Assembly (NCBI GenBank): GCA_947457105.1
Contig: CANGUP010000010.1
Span: forward strand, 1-36,985
DNA length: 36,985 bases
Source of the DNA: Flavobacteriaceae bacterium
GTDB lineage: Bacteria > Bacteroidota > Bacteroidia > Flavobacteriales > Flavobacteriaceae
Direction: 5' to 3'
Of the stretch, positions 22,589-30,166 are shown in pieces. The position numbers and the translations under genes were made by a program. How positions within the stretch are numbered: position 1 is the first letter of the stretch; every line of letters begins with the position of its first letter. The notes under the pieces were generated by a model that worked only from the letters and a program-made list of their open reading frames with translations, ran no database searches and had not been told where the DNA came from.

Positions 22589-23245
22589 TTATATTTTTCT
22601 TGAGGCGTTGTGATTTCTTTTCAAAGCCAATCGATATTCCGCTAATATAATTTTAACATCATCTATCATTTGATTGTATAGTTCTGAAACTAAAACAGTA
22701 TTGTATCCTTCTTTATATTCTGGCTTGCCCTTTTTATCTTGACCTTTTCTACCTCTAAGATTTCTCTTTTTATCTACAATGTAAACATTTGGTGTTCCAA
22801 GATTATCGTCTAATTTACCTACTAATTGTAATTTGTCATAGAATATTTGTATTTGCTGTGGAGAGCCAAAAACAAAATTCCATCCAGCTTGAGTTCCAAG
22901 TTTACTTATATCATCTTTTAATGCTTTTACTTGCTCTTGAGTTCCATCTGGAAAAATCATTACCATTTGAAAATCTTTAAAATCTTTGTTTCTTGTATAA
23001 ATCTTTTCATATAAATTAAAAAAACTTCCTTTTCGTTTTTCAACATCAGTACCAATAAAGCCTAATATAGTAATTTTATTGGTAAGAGCAACAGGTTTAT
23101 CATCTAGCGTTTTCCAAGTATTTATGTCTGGAATATTTTTAGTAATAGTAGGAAGATTAACAAAACTATTAACTCCTGAGGCAAAAAAGAGATAAGTAAC
23201 TAGAGGAAGAACAAACAATACAAAGAGAACTATTTTCTTTTTCAT
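22589..23245 (-). CDS. SCO-like membrane-anchored protein lacking all cysteines
   Basis: The 218-residue protein has an N-terminal anchor (IVLFVLFVLPLVTYLFFAS, about 5-23) and a thioredoxin-like outline like the neighbouring SCO protein. KITILGFIGTDVEKRKGSF sits where SCO has its beta strand and CPTIC. IFPDGTQEQVKALKDD, GWNFVFGSP, LGTPNVYIVDKKRNLRGRKG and YNQMIDDVKIILAEYR parallel later SCO blocks. There is not a single Cys, and the copper-binding His position reads LGTPN. It therefore cannot bind copper in the SCO way. A scaffolding or partner role for the adjacent SCO is an inference. The C-terminal tail (ALKRNHNASRKI) is basic. It starts a transcription unit after a strong terminator. Confidence 0.75.
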   Translation of the reverse strand: MKKKIVLFVLFVLPLVTYLFFASGVNSFVNLPTITKNIPDINTWKTLDDKPVALTNKITILGFIGTDVEKRKGSFFNLYEKIYTRNKDFKDFQMVMIFPDGTQEQVKALKDDISKLGTQAGWNFVFGSPQQIQIFYDKLQLVGKLDDNLGTPNVYIVDKKRNLRGRKGQDKKGKPEYKEGYNTVLVSELYNQMIDDVKIILAEYRLALKRNHNASRKI

Positions 23246-23264
23246 TTTTTTTTATTTGAATATA

Positions 23265-23272
23265 CAAAAATA
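23265..23272 (-). promoter_or_regulatory. -7-like box of the SCO-like/SCO operon, adjoining the terminator
   Basis: On the minus strand TATTTTTG (23265-23272) matches TAnnTTTG and begins where the T run of the terminator ends, 19 bases before the ATG. A TTG inside the hairpin is only 13 bases upstream, so a consensus -33 is missing. Confidence 0.4.
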
Positions 23273-23299
23273 AAAAAAAGGTACGCAACGCGTACCTTT
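23273..23299 (-). terminator. intrinsic terminator of the cyoE-oxidase operon
   Basis: AAAGGTACGC (23277-23286) and GCGTACCTTT (23290-23299) form a perfect 10-bp stem with an AAC loop. On the minus strand it is followed by an unbroken T run. It lies 20 bases past the subunit IV stop. Confidence 0.9.
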
Positions 23300-23318
23300 A
23301 AATTGAATTAATATAATG

Positions 23319-23669
23319 TTAAAAATTCCACTTAATAGTAGCATTTTTAAATACCTCAAAAACATAGTTACCTTCTACTAAAAGGATGAAAGTAAGATAT
23401 AAAACTAAGAAAATAACTGTCCAAACAACCGATCTTCTCAATGCTTTTGTTTCGCCTTCCATGTGCATGAAAGCCCAAACAATTCCATATGCTTTAACTA
23501 AAGTCAAAATTAAGAATATCCAATTTAGAAGATTAGTTCCTAAAAAATTTGTCATATACAAGGCTTCAGGCTTAAAAATACCTAAAATCACCTCTACAAT
23601 TGTAACTGCAGAAAGAAACCAAAAAACCTTCCAAATTCTACCTGTATTCGATTCGTGTGCGTGTGCCAT
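23319..23669 (-). CDS. cytochrome c oxidase subunit IV family protein
   Basis: This is a small integral membrane subunit (116 residues) of a heme-copper oxidase. Three spans are visible: about 14-36 (VFWFLSAVTIVEVILGIF), 43-67 (NLLNWIFLILTLVKAYGIVWAF) and 82-105 (VVWTVIFLVLYLTFILLVE). The phrase VKAYGIVWAFMHMEGETKALRR matches the CoxD/CyoD pattern in which the second span ends with a FMHL-like motif. Such subunits stabilise the complex rather than catalyse. It follows subunit III by 18 bases and ends the first oxidase transcript. Confidence 0.88.
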   Translation of the reverse strand: MAHAHESNTGRIWKVFWFLSAVTIVEVILGIFKPEALYMTNFLGTNLLNWIFLILTLVKAYGIVWAFMHMEGETKALRRSVVWTVIFLVLYLTFILLVEGNYVFEVFKNATIKWNF

Positions 23670-23687
23670 TATTTTTTTATCTTAAGA

Positions 23688-24722
23688 TTAAACTAAATAG
23701 AAGAAAGTAAATACGAAAACCCAAACTAAATCGACAAAGTGCCAGTAAAGTCCAACCTTTTCAACCATTTCGTAACTTCTTCTTTTTTCATAAGTTCCTA
23801 AAAGAACATTTATGAAAATGATGATGTTAATGATAACTCCAGAGAATACGTGGAATCCGTGGAAACCAGTAATAAAGAAAAAGAAATCAGCAAATAACTT
23901 ACTTCCATATTCATTGTGTTGTAAGTTAGCTCCTTCAACTACCAATGCAGCATCTGCTAATCTTTTTTCAGATTCTGCTCTTGAAAGAATAAATTTATGT
24001 TTTGGTTTATTCAATGATTTATCTTCATTTAAACCTTGAGCTGTTTTAAGCGTTTCTTCACTATTGATAACTTCAGTTCTTACTAATAAGTCTGGACGAG
24101 CTTTAAAACCAGCCAAAACTTCATTTACAGAATAAGTTGGTAAAGAACCTTCTTCCATAAACCATTTTCCTTTTCCTCTTGTAAGTTGTTCTCTTTCTTC
24201 AGGTAATACAACTGCGAAATCAGCCAAAGCGACACGCTTTCCTTTACTATCAACAAACTGCAGAATGCTTCCGCCTTTAGTTTCAACAGCACCATATTCA
24301 CCATGAATGAAATTTTTCCATTCCCAAGCTTGTGAACCAACGAAGATTAAACCTCCAATGATTGTTAAAAACATGTAAAAAGCTACTTTTCCTTGTTTCA
24401 TTTGGTGACCTGCATCAACAGCGAGTACCATAGTAACAGAAGAAAAGATAAGAATAAAAGTCATCAATGCCACATAATACATTGGAGCAGAAACCCCATG
24501 CATAAAAGGGAAGTGAGTAAACACTTCATCGGCTAAAGGCCAAGTTTCAATGAATTTAAATCTAGAAAAACCGTAAGCAGCCAAAAAACCAGAAAAGGTT
24601 AATGCATCAGAAACGATGAAAAACCACATCATTAATTTTCCGTAACTTGCTCCTAATGGCTCATTATTTCCGCCATCCCATGATTTCCCTACAGTATTTG
24701 CAGTAGTAACTGTCGATCCCAT
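23688..24722 (-). CDS. cytochrome c oxidase subunit III with a large hydrophilic insertion
   Basis: Subunit III is a core membrane subunit of aa3/caa3-type oxidases. Start and end look normal: SYGKLMMWFFIVSDALTFSGF, then MYYVALMTFILIFSSVTMVLA, FLTIIGGLIFVGSQAWEWKNF, and later FFFFITGFHGFHVFSGV and GLYWHFVDLVWVFVFTFFYL. In place of the usual short loop after WEWKNF there is a charged stretch of about 115 residues (about 145-262), for example LPEEREQLTRGKGKWFMEEG. This brings the length to 344. The insertion keeps the frame, has ordinary composition and no stop, so it is a genuine domain, not a fusion error. I recall similar long forms in flavobacteria. It follows a shorter subunit III gene. 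Confidence 0.92.
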   Translation of the reverse strand: MGSTVTTANTVGKSWDGGNNEPLGASYGKLMMWFFIVSDALTFSGFLAAYGFSRFKFIETWPLADEVFTHFPFMHGVSAPMYYVALMTFILIFSSVTMVLAVDAGHQMKQGKVAFYMFLTIIGGLIFVGSQAWEWKNFIHGEYGAVETKGGSILQFVDSKGKRVALADFAVVLPEEREQLTRGKGKWFMEEGSLPTYSVNEVLAGFKARPDLLVRTEVINSEETLKTAQGLNEDKSLNKPKHKFILSRAESEKRLADAALVVEGANLQHNEYGSKLFADFFFFITGFHGFHVFSGVIINIIIFINVLLGTYEKRRSYEMVEKVGLYWHFVDLVWVFVFTFFYLV

Positions 24723-24764
24723 AAAAAGTTGTTGTTAAAAAGTTCCCAAATTTACATATTTTTC

Positions 24765-25343
24765 TTATTTAAAGAAATATAAAAACAAAAATAAATAAAT
24801 CCACAAAAAATCCAGAAAGTGCCAATACATTGCACCTAGCTCAATACCAATAAATTGGGACGAATTGTACTTTTGTTTAAAATGATTATAAATTATAATT
24901 AATAGTGAAATTATACCTCCAGCCAAGTGTGCCATGTGCACATATACCAAAACATACAAGAATGAAATGGTAATTGAACCTGATCCTCCAACTGGATATA
25001 AATGATTTTGAAATAACTGCGCAAAACCTTCAAATTGAAAATAAATAAATCCCAATCCCAAGGCAAGAGTTGTTAGTAAAAATAGCGAAGTTTTACTTCT
25101 GTCGTCTTTTTTAATTGATTTTTTTGCTAAGTGAATAGTTACACTACACAAAAGAATAATTGCAGTACTGATAAAAAAAGCAGTTGGCATTTGAAAATCT
25201 TTAAGCCAATCTGGTCTCGATTTACTTACAACCATTGCACTGGTTAAACCTGCAAACATCATCACCATACTTATCATCGCAAAAATCAACAAGAGCTTGT
25301 ATGACCTTGCTGTTCGTTCTTTATGTTCTTCAGTTGTCATCAT
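24765..25343 (-). CDS. cytochrome c oxidase subunit III, short paralogue
   Basis: This is a second, 192-residue member of the subunit III family with five membrane spans. The first is LLLIFAMISMVMMFAGLTSA. PTAFFISTAIILLCSVTIHLA, LFLLTTLALGLGFIYFQFEG, SFLYVLVYVHMAHLAGGIIS and GAMYWHFLDFLWIYLFLFLY follow. The YVHMAHLAGG segment corresponds to the family's TGFHGxHV, and WHFLDFLWI is the usual closing motif. Two adjacent ATGs (25343, 25340) are possible starts. Its start is two bases past the cyoE stop. Whether both subunit III proteins enter one complex, or this one is an assembly or alternative subunit, is not evident. Confidence 0.9.
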   Translation of the reverse strand: MMTTEEHKERTARSYKLLLIFAMISMVMMFAGLTSAMVVSKSRPDWLKDFQMPTAFFISTAIILLCSVTIHLAKKSIKKDDRSKTSLFLLTTLALGLGFIYFQFEGFAQLFQNHLYPVGGSGSITISFLYVLVYVHMAHLAGGIISLLIIIYNHFKQKYNSSQFIGIELGAMYWHFLDFLWIYLFLFLYFFK

Positions 25344-25345
25344 AA

Positions 25346-26248
25346 CTATCTTAAAAATTTATCTGTTATATATATTATTTGCAATAAAGTAATGTAAGAA
25401 ACACTTACTAACATTAATACTCTAGCTGCTTTTGGTGTTCTTTGTTGGTATAATTTGATAGCATAAATCAGCATCCATAAACCTAATAGAAAAACCAAAA
25501 CTGCAGCAATTTGACTAATAAAAAATTGCCCTGTAAACCCCAAACAAGGTAAAAGTGATGCAACTATTAGCCAAAATGTGTACAATATAATTTGTGTCGC
25601 TGTTTTAGTATCTCTTTGTCCAGTAGGCAACATAAAAAACCCAGCTTTTTCATAATCTTCATACAAAAACCAACCTATAGCCCAAAAATGAGGAAACTGC
25701 CAAAAAAACTGAATCATGAATAGTGTCCCTGCTTCTATTCCGAAATTTCCTGTTGCCGCAACCCATCCTAACATGAAAGGAATTGCGCCTGGAATTGCTC
25801 CTACAAAAACCGATAATGGTGTAACCGTTTTTAATGGTGTGTAAGCACTTGTATATAAAAATATCGAAATCGCTCCGAACATTGCTGTTTTTGGATTGAT
25901 TAAATAGAGTAAGATTAATCCTATTATTGTTAACAAACTTGCTACAAATAGTGCTACGTTAGGCGACATTCTTCCTGCAGGAACTGGACGATTCTTAGTT
26001 CTATCCATTAATGCATCCAAATCTTTTTCTATCACTTGATTGAACGCGTTTGAAGCTCCAACCATGCAATATCCACCGATAATCAACATTATCAAAGTTG
26101 TCCAACTAAACGGATGACTTTCATCAAATCCTAATAAATAGCCGGCAATTGAAGAAAATAAAACACTTATTGCTAAACCAGCCTTGGTGATTTCTTTAAA
26201 ATCTCTAAAGATTGCTTTGGGCGAAAGTGTATTAGTTGTAGAATTCAA
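25346..26248 (-). CDS. cyoE: protoheme IX farnesyltransferase (heme O synthase)
   Basis: This integral membrane UbiA-family prenyltransferase attaches farnesyl to protoheme to make heme O, the precursor of heme A for cytochrome oxidase. Length 300 is typical, with about nine spans. The first polyprenyl/Mg site is NAFNQVIEKDLDALMDRTKN followed by RPVPAGRMSP. SAYTPLKTVTPLSVFVGAIP and GAIPFMLGWVAATG follow, and WQFPHFWAIGWFLYEDYEKA is the CyoE/CtaB signature. The protein has no ATG before residue about 54, so the start must be the TTG at 26248 (or another non-ATG codon), 31 bases from a consensus promoter. It leads the oxidase operon. Confidence 0.95.
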   Translation of the reverse strand: MNSTTNTLSPKAIFRDFKEITKAGLAISVLFSSIAGYLLGFDESHPFSWTTLIMLIIGGYCMVGASNAFNQVIEKDLDALMDRTKNRPVPAGRMSPNVALFVASLLTIIGLILLYLINPKTAMFGAISIFLYTSAYTPLKTVTPLSVFVGAIPGAIPFMLGWVAATGNFGIEAGTLFMIQFFWQFPHFWAIGWFLYEDYEKAGFFMLPTGQRDTKTATQIILYTFWLIVASLLPCLGFTGQFFISQIAAVLVFLLGLWMLIYAIKLYQQRTPKAARVLMLVSVSYITLLQIIYITDKFLR

Positions 26249-26278
26249 TGGAATTGGAAAAATGATTTTTTAATGGTG

Positions 26279-26309
26279 CAAAAGTAGTTTATCAAAAAGG
26301 ATTTGACAA
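26279..26309 (-). promoter_or_regulatory. promoter of the cyoE-oxidase operon
   Basis: On the minus strand TTG (26307-26309), 20 bases, then TACTTTTG (26279-26286) match the Bacteroidota consensus in sequence and spacing. It supports the TTG start at 26248. Confidence 0.7.
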
Positions 26310-26337
26310 AAAACAAACCATAAAATTATTTAAAATT

Positions 26338-28446
26338 CTAATAATCGAAATACCAATTAAAAATATCGCATCTCAGACCAAGAGAAAACCAAGTTGTAGT
26401 TTGATTTTTCAAAACATCTGTTTCTACTGTTGGGCTAAAATTTCTGTAAATAATACTTCCGAAAGCTTTCAAATTTGTAGCTGGGTTTATCAAATAACCA
26501 GCTTGTAAATCGGCGATAAATATATTAGTTTTATTTCCTTGACCTACTGTAACACCGTTATTAAAAGGTCTATTATCATTATAGCTTAAATAAATATTTC
26601 CACCATAATTCTTAGTAGCATCAAAATCAAAACCTCTTACACCCATTGTTAGTTTAGCATCTGCAAAATATCTTCCTTTGTGGTAACGCGCAATTGCTAT
26701 TAATTCTCTAGCATTTCCTCCCCATTGATGTCCAAGACTTTGGTTGCTGTTTCCATAATTTGTTAACGCATCGCTATGAGAATAAACGTAAGGTCTTATA
26801 TGATTGTACTCCACTTGCACCAACAGATTTTCTATATTAAACGCATTGAAATATTTTGCTCCAATTTGGTAAGCAAATTTGTTTTTCCAACTTTTATTAG
26901 CATCTTTCACTTCATTAAAAGAAAATTCATCAATTAGAAATTGTCCGTAGAAATTAATTTGATTGTTCAATTTGTACTTAGTAGTCAAACCAAGTAAGGC
27001 ATTCCCGCTTCTTGAAGAAGATGAAAATTCAACTGCGCGATAAAATATGATTGGGTTTACAAAACTCATATCAAATCCCCTATCATTTTGATTAGACCAA
27101 ACTACCGATTCGAAAAAACCTAAATTGAATCTTTTGGTCACATTCCAACTTAAATAATGATTCGCTACAAACTTTGTCGCATAGGTTCCGTCAATTGTGG
27201 CATCATTTCTAACATCTTTCATCCACATGTAGTTGTTGGTATATTTAATTTTCCAAAATGTGGTATTTATTTTAAAATAAGGAATGGGACTTACACCATC
27301 TGTTAAAAACATGGAACGATATCCATCACCTAAAAAATTTCTTCCATAACCCAATTGTAAATCAATAAACTTATTTGGTGCGAAAATTAAATTTGCTTCG
27401 GCCATAGGAAAATCGAAAGCGTCTGATTTGAATTCTTTTGCGATTCCAATTCCTGGAATTATTGCCGGATTTCCTCCTGATGGTTTAATCGAAACTGCAT
27501 AATTATTAAAATAATCAGCAAAACGACCTTGACTTTCAAAAATGGTTGTGGTAAAGTTTAATTGACTTCCTAAACCACCTCGCACTTGAATTCCACGAGT
27601 ATTTACATAAGTGTAATCTGCAACACTTGGATCGCTTTTACCCATTTGCAAATCGAAAATAGGATTCATAGTAAACCAATAATCATCTCCTTGAATAGCA
27701 ACTGTATTTTCATTCCAAATCTTTTTCCCCCACCATGAAGTTTTGTTCTTCATTAGCTTTTGATTTTCTACCTCTAAATTGTAATATTTAGAAACTTCAG
27801 CATAGGTGTAAGGCTTGGATGCCGAATGATTATTACTACCTACTTGATTCATTGCTGGATCAAATTGCGCATAAAAACTATGCGACAACGGAATGCTCAA
27901 ATGACTTTGATATTGAGGATTGTTGAACTTTTTATAAACAATACTATCAAATTCTGTAAGTTCTTTATTTTTATCTTTTGGCGAGTAAATAGTAGTTGGC
28001 TTGCTAGCCTCAATTTCTTTCTCCTTTTCTGCTTGAATTTCAGCAGCACTTTGAAGTGGAATTGCTATTCTGATTGTATACTTTGCATAAGTTGGCTTTC
28101 CGTTATACGTTGGCGGAATCACTTTTGGCATAGCCGCAAAAACTCGTTTACTTTCTTTTACTAAATCCTCATCTATAGCATCAACATATTGCACTTTGAA
28201 AGTTCCTTTGTCGTCAACCTCAAACAAGACTATGACACTTACTTTGTAGTTGTTGTCTTTTAACTTAGTAGGTACTTGAAAATTATTGTAAACAAAATTT
28301 TGTACTTCGGTATTGAAACAATTTTCAAGTTCTTTAGCTTGTAATTTCTCGCAGCTTGGAAAAATTGGCATTTGTTCACTTCCTTTTTGGGCGGTAACCA
28401 ATAATGCATTTAATAGTAAAAAAGCTATCGTTATTTTATTAAACAT
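26338..28446 (-). CDS. remB: RemB-like gliding motility outer-membrane protein
   Basis: The ATG at 28446 gives 702 residues with a signal peptide (MFNKITIAFLLLNALLVTAQ); the frame is open to 28497, but that part overlaps deoC. Residues about 25-130 resemble a Bacteroidota TonB C-terminal domain: SEQMPIFPSCEKL, then VIVLFEVDDKGTFKVQYVDA and AKYTIRIAIPL. From about 190 on, aromatic-rich strands form a large outer-membrane barrel (WWGKKIWNENTVAIQGDDYW, LGYGRNFLGDGYRSMFLTDG, VQVEYNHIRPYVYSH, ending DIFNWYFDY), reminiscent of Wzi-like barrels. In Flavobacterium johnsoniae remB lies a few genes from sprA with deoC, vanZ and gcvH between, as I remember it. Here the order is the same, which supports the name. 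The molecular role is unknown; in F. johnsoniae it affects gliding in sensitised strains. Confidence 0.72.
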   Translation of the reverse strand: MFNKITIAFLLLNALLVTAQKGSEQMPIFPSCEKLQAKELENCFNTEVQNFVYNNFQVPTKLKDNNYKVSVIVLFEVDDKGTFKVQYVDAIDEDLVKESKRVFAAMPKVIPPTYNGKPTYAKYTIRIAIPLQSAAEIQAEKEKEIEASKPTTIYSPKDKNKELTEFDSIVYKKFNNPQYQSHLSIPLSHSFYAQFDPAMNQVGSNNHSASKPYTYAEVSKYYNLEVENQKLMKNKTSWWGKKIWNENTVAIQGDDYWFTMNPIFDLQMGKSDPSVADYTYVNTRGIQVRGGLGSQLNFTTTIFESQGRFADYFNNYAVSIKPSGGNPAIIPGIGIAKEFKSDAFDFPMAEANLIFAPNKFIDLQLGYGRNFLGDGYRSMFLTDGVSPIPYFKINTTFWKIKYTNNYMWMKDVRNDATIDGTYATKFVANHYLSWNVTKRFNLGFFESVVWSNQNDRGFDMSFVNPIIFYRAVEFSSSSRSGNALLGLTTKYKLNNQINFYGQFLIDEFSFNEVKDANKSWKNKFAYQIGAKYFNAFNIENLLVQVEYNHIRPYVYSHSDALTNYGNSNQSLGHQWGGNARELIAIARYHKGRYFADAKLTMGVRGFDFDATKNYGGNIYLSYNDNRPFNNGVTVGQGNKTNIFIADLQAGYLINPATNLKAFGSIIYRNFSPTVETDVLKNQTTTWFSLGLRCDIFNWYFDY

Positions 28447-28462
28447 CCTATTTGAATATAAT

Positions 28463-29206
28463 TTAGTAATCGCTGTTTGTTGTTTGTCCGTTGTCAATGG
28501 CTTTGGCAGATGATGTCCCTATTCTCTTAACTCCAAGATTAATCATTTCTACTGCTTCATCATAGGTTCTAACACCACCTGCAGCTTTTATAGAGAGAGG
28601 CGAACCATTTTCTAACATCATTATTATAGTTGGCACCGTTGCGCCATTTGGCAAACCATTTTCTGTTTTGTAAAAACCTGTTGATGATTTTACATAAACC
28701 GAATGATAACATTCTTCTTTAAAATTAGACATCACAACCTTCTTAATCAAAGAAGAAATTTGGATAATTTGGTCATTACTTAATGCTGCAACTTCAATAA
28801 TCCATTTTACTATTTTGTGATGTTCTAATCCAAGTTTTGTTCCTTCGAGAACTTCTTTTTTTACAATATCTACTTCACCTCTTTTGAACGCTTCATAATT
28901 GCAAACAAAATCTAAATCGTCTACACCATCTTCAATGGCTTTTTTAGCTTCGGTAAGTTTATCTTCCAATGAATAAGTTCCTTCATGAAAACCAATTACA
29001 GTTCCTATCGTAACCATTGAATTAGCCTTACTAATCATTTTTCTAGCCATCGCCACCATATCTGGACGAATCATGATTAGTTTAAAACCCTCATCAATAG
29101 CTTCTTGGATAAATCCTTGAACTACTTTGGTGTTTTCTTCAACAGAAAGTCCAGCTTGTTCAGGAGTTTTCAGATAAGTAGAATCTAAATAGTGTTTGAT
29201 GTTCAT
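28463..29206 (-). CDS. deoC: deoxyribose-phosphate aldolase
   Basis: DeoC cleaves 2-deoxyribose 5-phosphate to glyceraldehyde 3-phosphate and acetaldehyde in deoxynucleoside breakdown. The 247-residue cytoplasmic protein begins MNIKHYLDSTYLKTPEQAG. It has IGTVIGFHEGTYSLEDKLTE, DGVDDLDFVCNYE (Asp99 region), YVKSSTGFYKTENG with the Schiff-base Lys173, and LSIKAAGGVRTYDEAV with the second catalytic Lys207. The end (GTSSAKAIDNG) is also typical. Its stop lies 16 bases before the RemB-like start, so the two may share a transcript. A terminator separates it from vanZ upstream. The 146-base gap before its start holds that terminator and nothing else I recognise. Confidence 0.95.
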   Translation of the reverse strand: MNIKHYLDSTYLKTPEQAGLSVEENTKVVQGFIQEAIDEGFKLIMIRPDMVAMARKMISKANSMVTIGTVIGFHEGTYSLEDKLTEAKKAIEDGVDDLDFVCNYEAFKRGEVDIVKKEVLEGTKLGLEHHKIVKWIIEVAALSNDQIIQISSLIKKVVMSNFKEECYHSVYVKSSTGFYKTENGLPNGATVPTIIMMLENGSPLSIKAAGGVRTYDEAVEMINLGVKRIGTSSAKAIDNGQTTNSDY

Positions 29207-29340
29207 TTTCTTAATTATTAGAAACGATAAAGGTACAAAAAATCTGCATCCAATATATTTGTGGCGAAAATAGAAAATATTGAAGGAATGATGACTTTTT
29301 GGTTAAACAAACTTATATAAGAAAAGTTTTTAAGTTTAAA

Positions 29341-29371
29341 CAACAAAACCACTCAATGAGTGGTTTTGTTG
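29341..29371 (-). terminator. intrinsic terminator overlapping the vanZ 3' end
   Basis: CAACAAAACCACTC (29341-29354) and GAGTGGTTTTGTTG (29358-29371) form a perfect 14-bp stem with an AAT loop. The VanZ stop codon (29353-29355) lies at the loop, so the last codons of the gene make up one arm. A TTT run follows on the minus strand. Confidence 0.8.
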
Positions 29372-29715
29372 TTTAATATCTTTGTAATTATTAGCAATCC
29401 TACTATTGCTCCTGTTGAATTGGCTATAACATCAAGAATATCTGCGCTTCTTGTTGTGGTGAATAGTTTTTGGAAAATTTCCATCGCTATTCCGTAGCCA
29501 ATTGCTGCAAATAGAATCTTATAATTGTATTTACGTTTTTTGAAAAACAACGACCACAATATTACAAACATCATATAGAATGTAAAATGGACGAGTTTAT
29601 CTTTAAAAGGAACTTTTATGTTGCTACTAACATCTTCAAATGTAGCCAAACTCAAAAATGTGACTGCAAGAGTCCAAAGAATGGCTAGTAGGAAAAATAT
29701 TTTTTTATTAAGCAC
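29353..29715 (-). CDS. VanZ-family membrane protein
   Basis: This 120-residue protein has four spans: about 5-24 (IFFLLAILWTLAVTFLSLAT), 42-62 (KLVHFTFYMMFVILWSLFF), 68-84 (ILFAAIGYGIAMEIFQ) and 97-115 (DVIANSTGAIVGLLIITKIL). Key VanZ features are the Lys-His of KDKLVHFTFYMMF and the GIAMEIFQKLF - ADILDVIANSTGA pairing. The family is named for teicoplanin resistance in enterococci, but chromosomal members of this size are common and of unknown role; resistance should not be inferred. Its start overlaps the gcvH stop by 8 bases, which suggests coupling. Confidence 0.85.
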   Translation of the reverse strand: MLNKKIFFLLAILWTLAVTFLSLATFEDVSSNIKVPFKDKLVHFTFYMMFVILWSLFFKKRKYNYKILFAAIGYGIAMEIFQKLFTTTRSADILDVIANSTGAIVGLLIITKILNNKTTH

Positions 29716-30088
29716 CTATCAAACTTGCGTATGCTTCGCTATCTAACAATTCGTCCCATTGAGAAACATCAGATACTTTTACTTTTACCATCCATCCTGC
29801 TCCATAAGGGTCAGAATTTACAGTTTCTGGGTTGCGCTCAAGGTCTTCGTTAAATTCGATAATTTCACCAGACATTGGTAAAAATAAATCAGAAACTGTT
29901 TTTACAGCTTCAACAGTACCAAAAACCTCATCTCTTTCAAGTGTTTGGTCTAGTGTTTCAACTTCAACATAAACGATATCACCCAATTCGCTTTGAGCGA
30001 AATGTGTAATTCCGATAGTTGCAATATCACCATCCATAGAAATCCATTCGTGGTCTTTTGTGTATTTTAAATTAGTTGGTATGCTCAT
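29708..30088 (-). CDS. gcvH: glycine cleavage system H protein
   Basis: GcvH carries the aminomethyl group of glycine on a lipoyl arm between the P, T and L proteins. The 126-residue length is normal. LKYTKDHEWISMDGDIATIG opens the domain, GDIVYVEVETLDQTLERDE follows, and FGTVEAVKTVSDLFLPMSGE holds the lipoylated Lys63. NPETVNSDPYGAGWMVKVKV is the conserved C-terminal block. The other glycine-cleavage genes are not in the window. It lies 78 bases downstream of sprA with its own -7-like box, and overlaps vanZ at its 3' end. Confidence 0.96.
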   Translation of the reverse strand: MSIPTNLKYTKDHEWISMDGDIATIGITHFAQSELGDIVYVEVETLDQTLERDEVFGTVEAVKTVSDLFLPMSGEIIEFNEDLERNPETVNSDPYGAGWMVKVKVSDVSQWDELLDSEAYASLIGA

Positions 30089-30113
30089 TTTGTTTGTAAG
30101 TTTAAATTCAGGT

Positions 30114-30121
30114 CAAATGTA
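30114..30121 (-). promoter_or_regulatory. -7-like box upstream of gcvH
   Basis: On the minus strand TACATTTG matches TAnnTTTG, 25 bases before the gcvH ATG. No well-placed TTG is seen. Confidence 0.4.
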
Positions 30122-30166
30122 TTGTTTATTCTTAAATTTTTAAAATGATTTTTATCACTATTTCAA

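Noticed and set aside
29353..29715. VanZ-family gene as a glycopeptide resistance gene
   Set aside because: There are no van cluster partners, and short chromosomal VanZ proteins are widespread without a resistance role.
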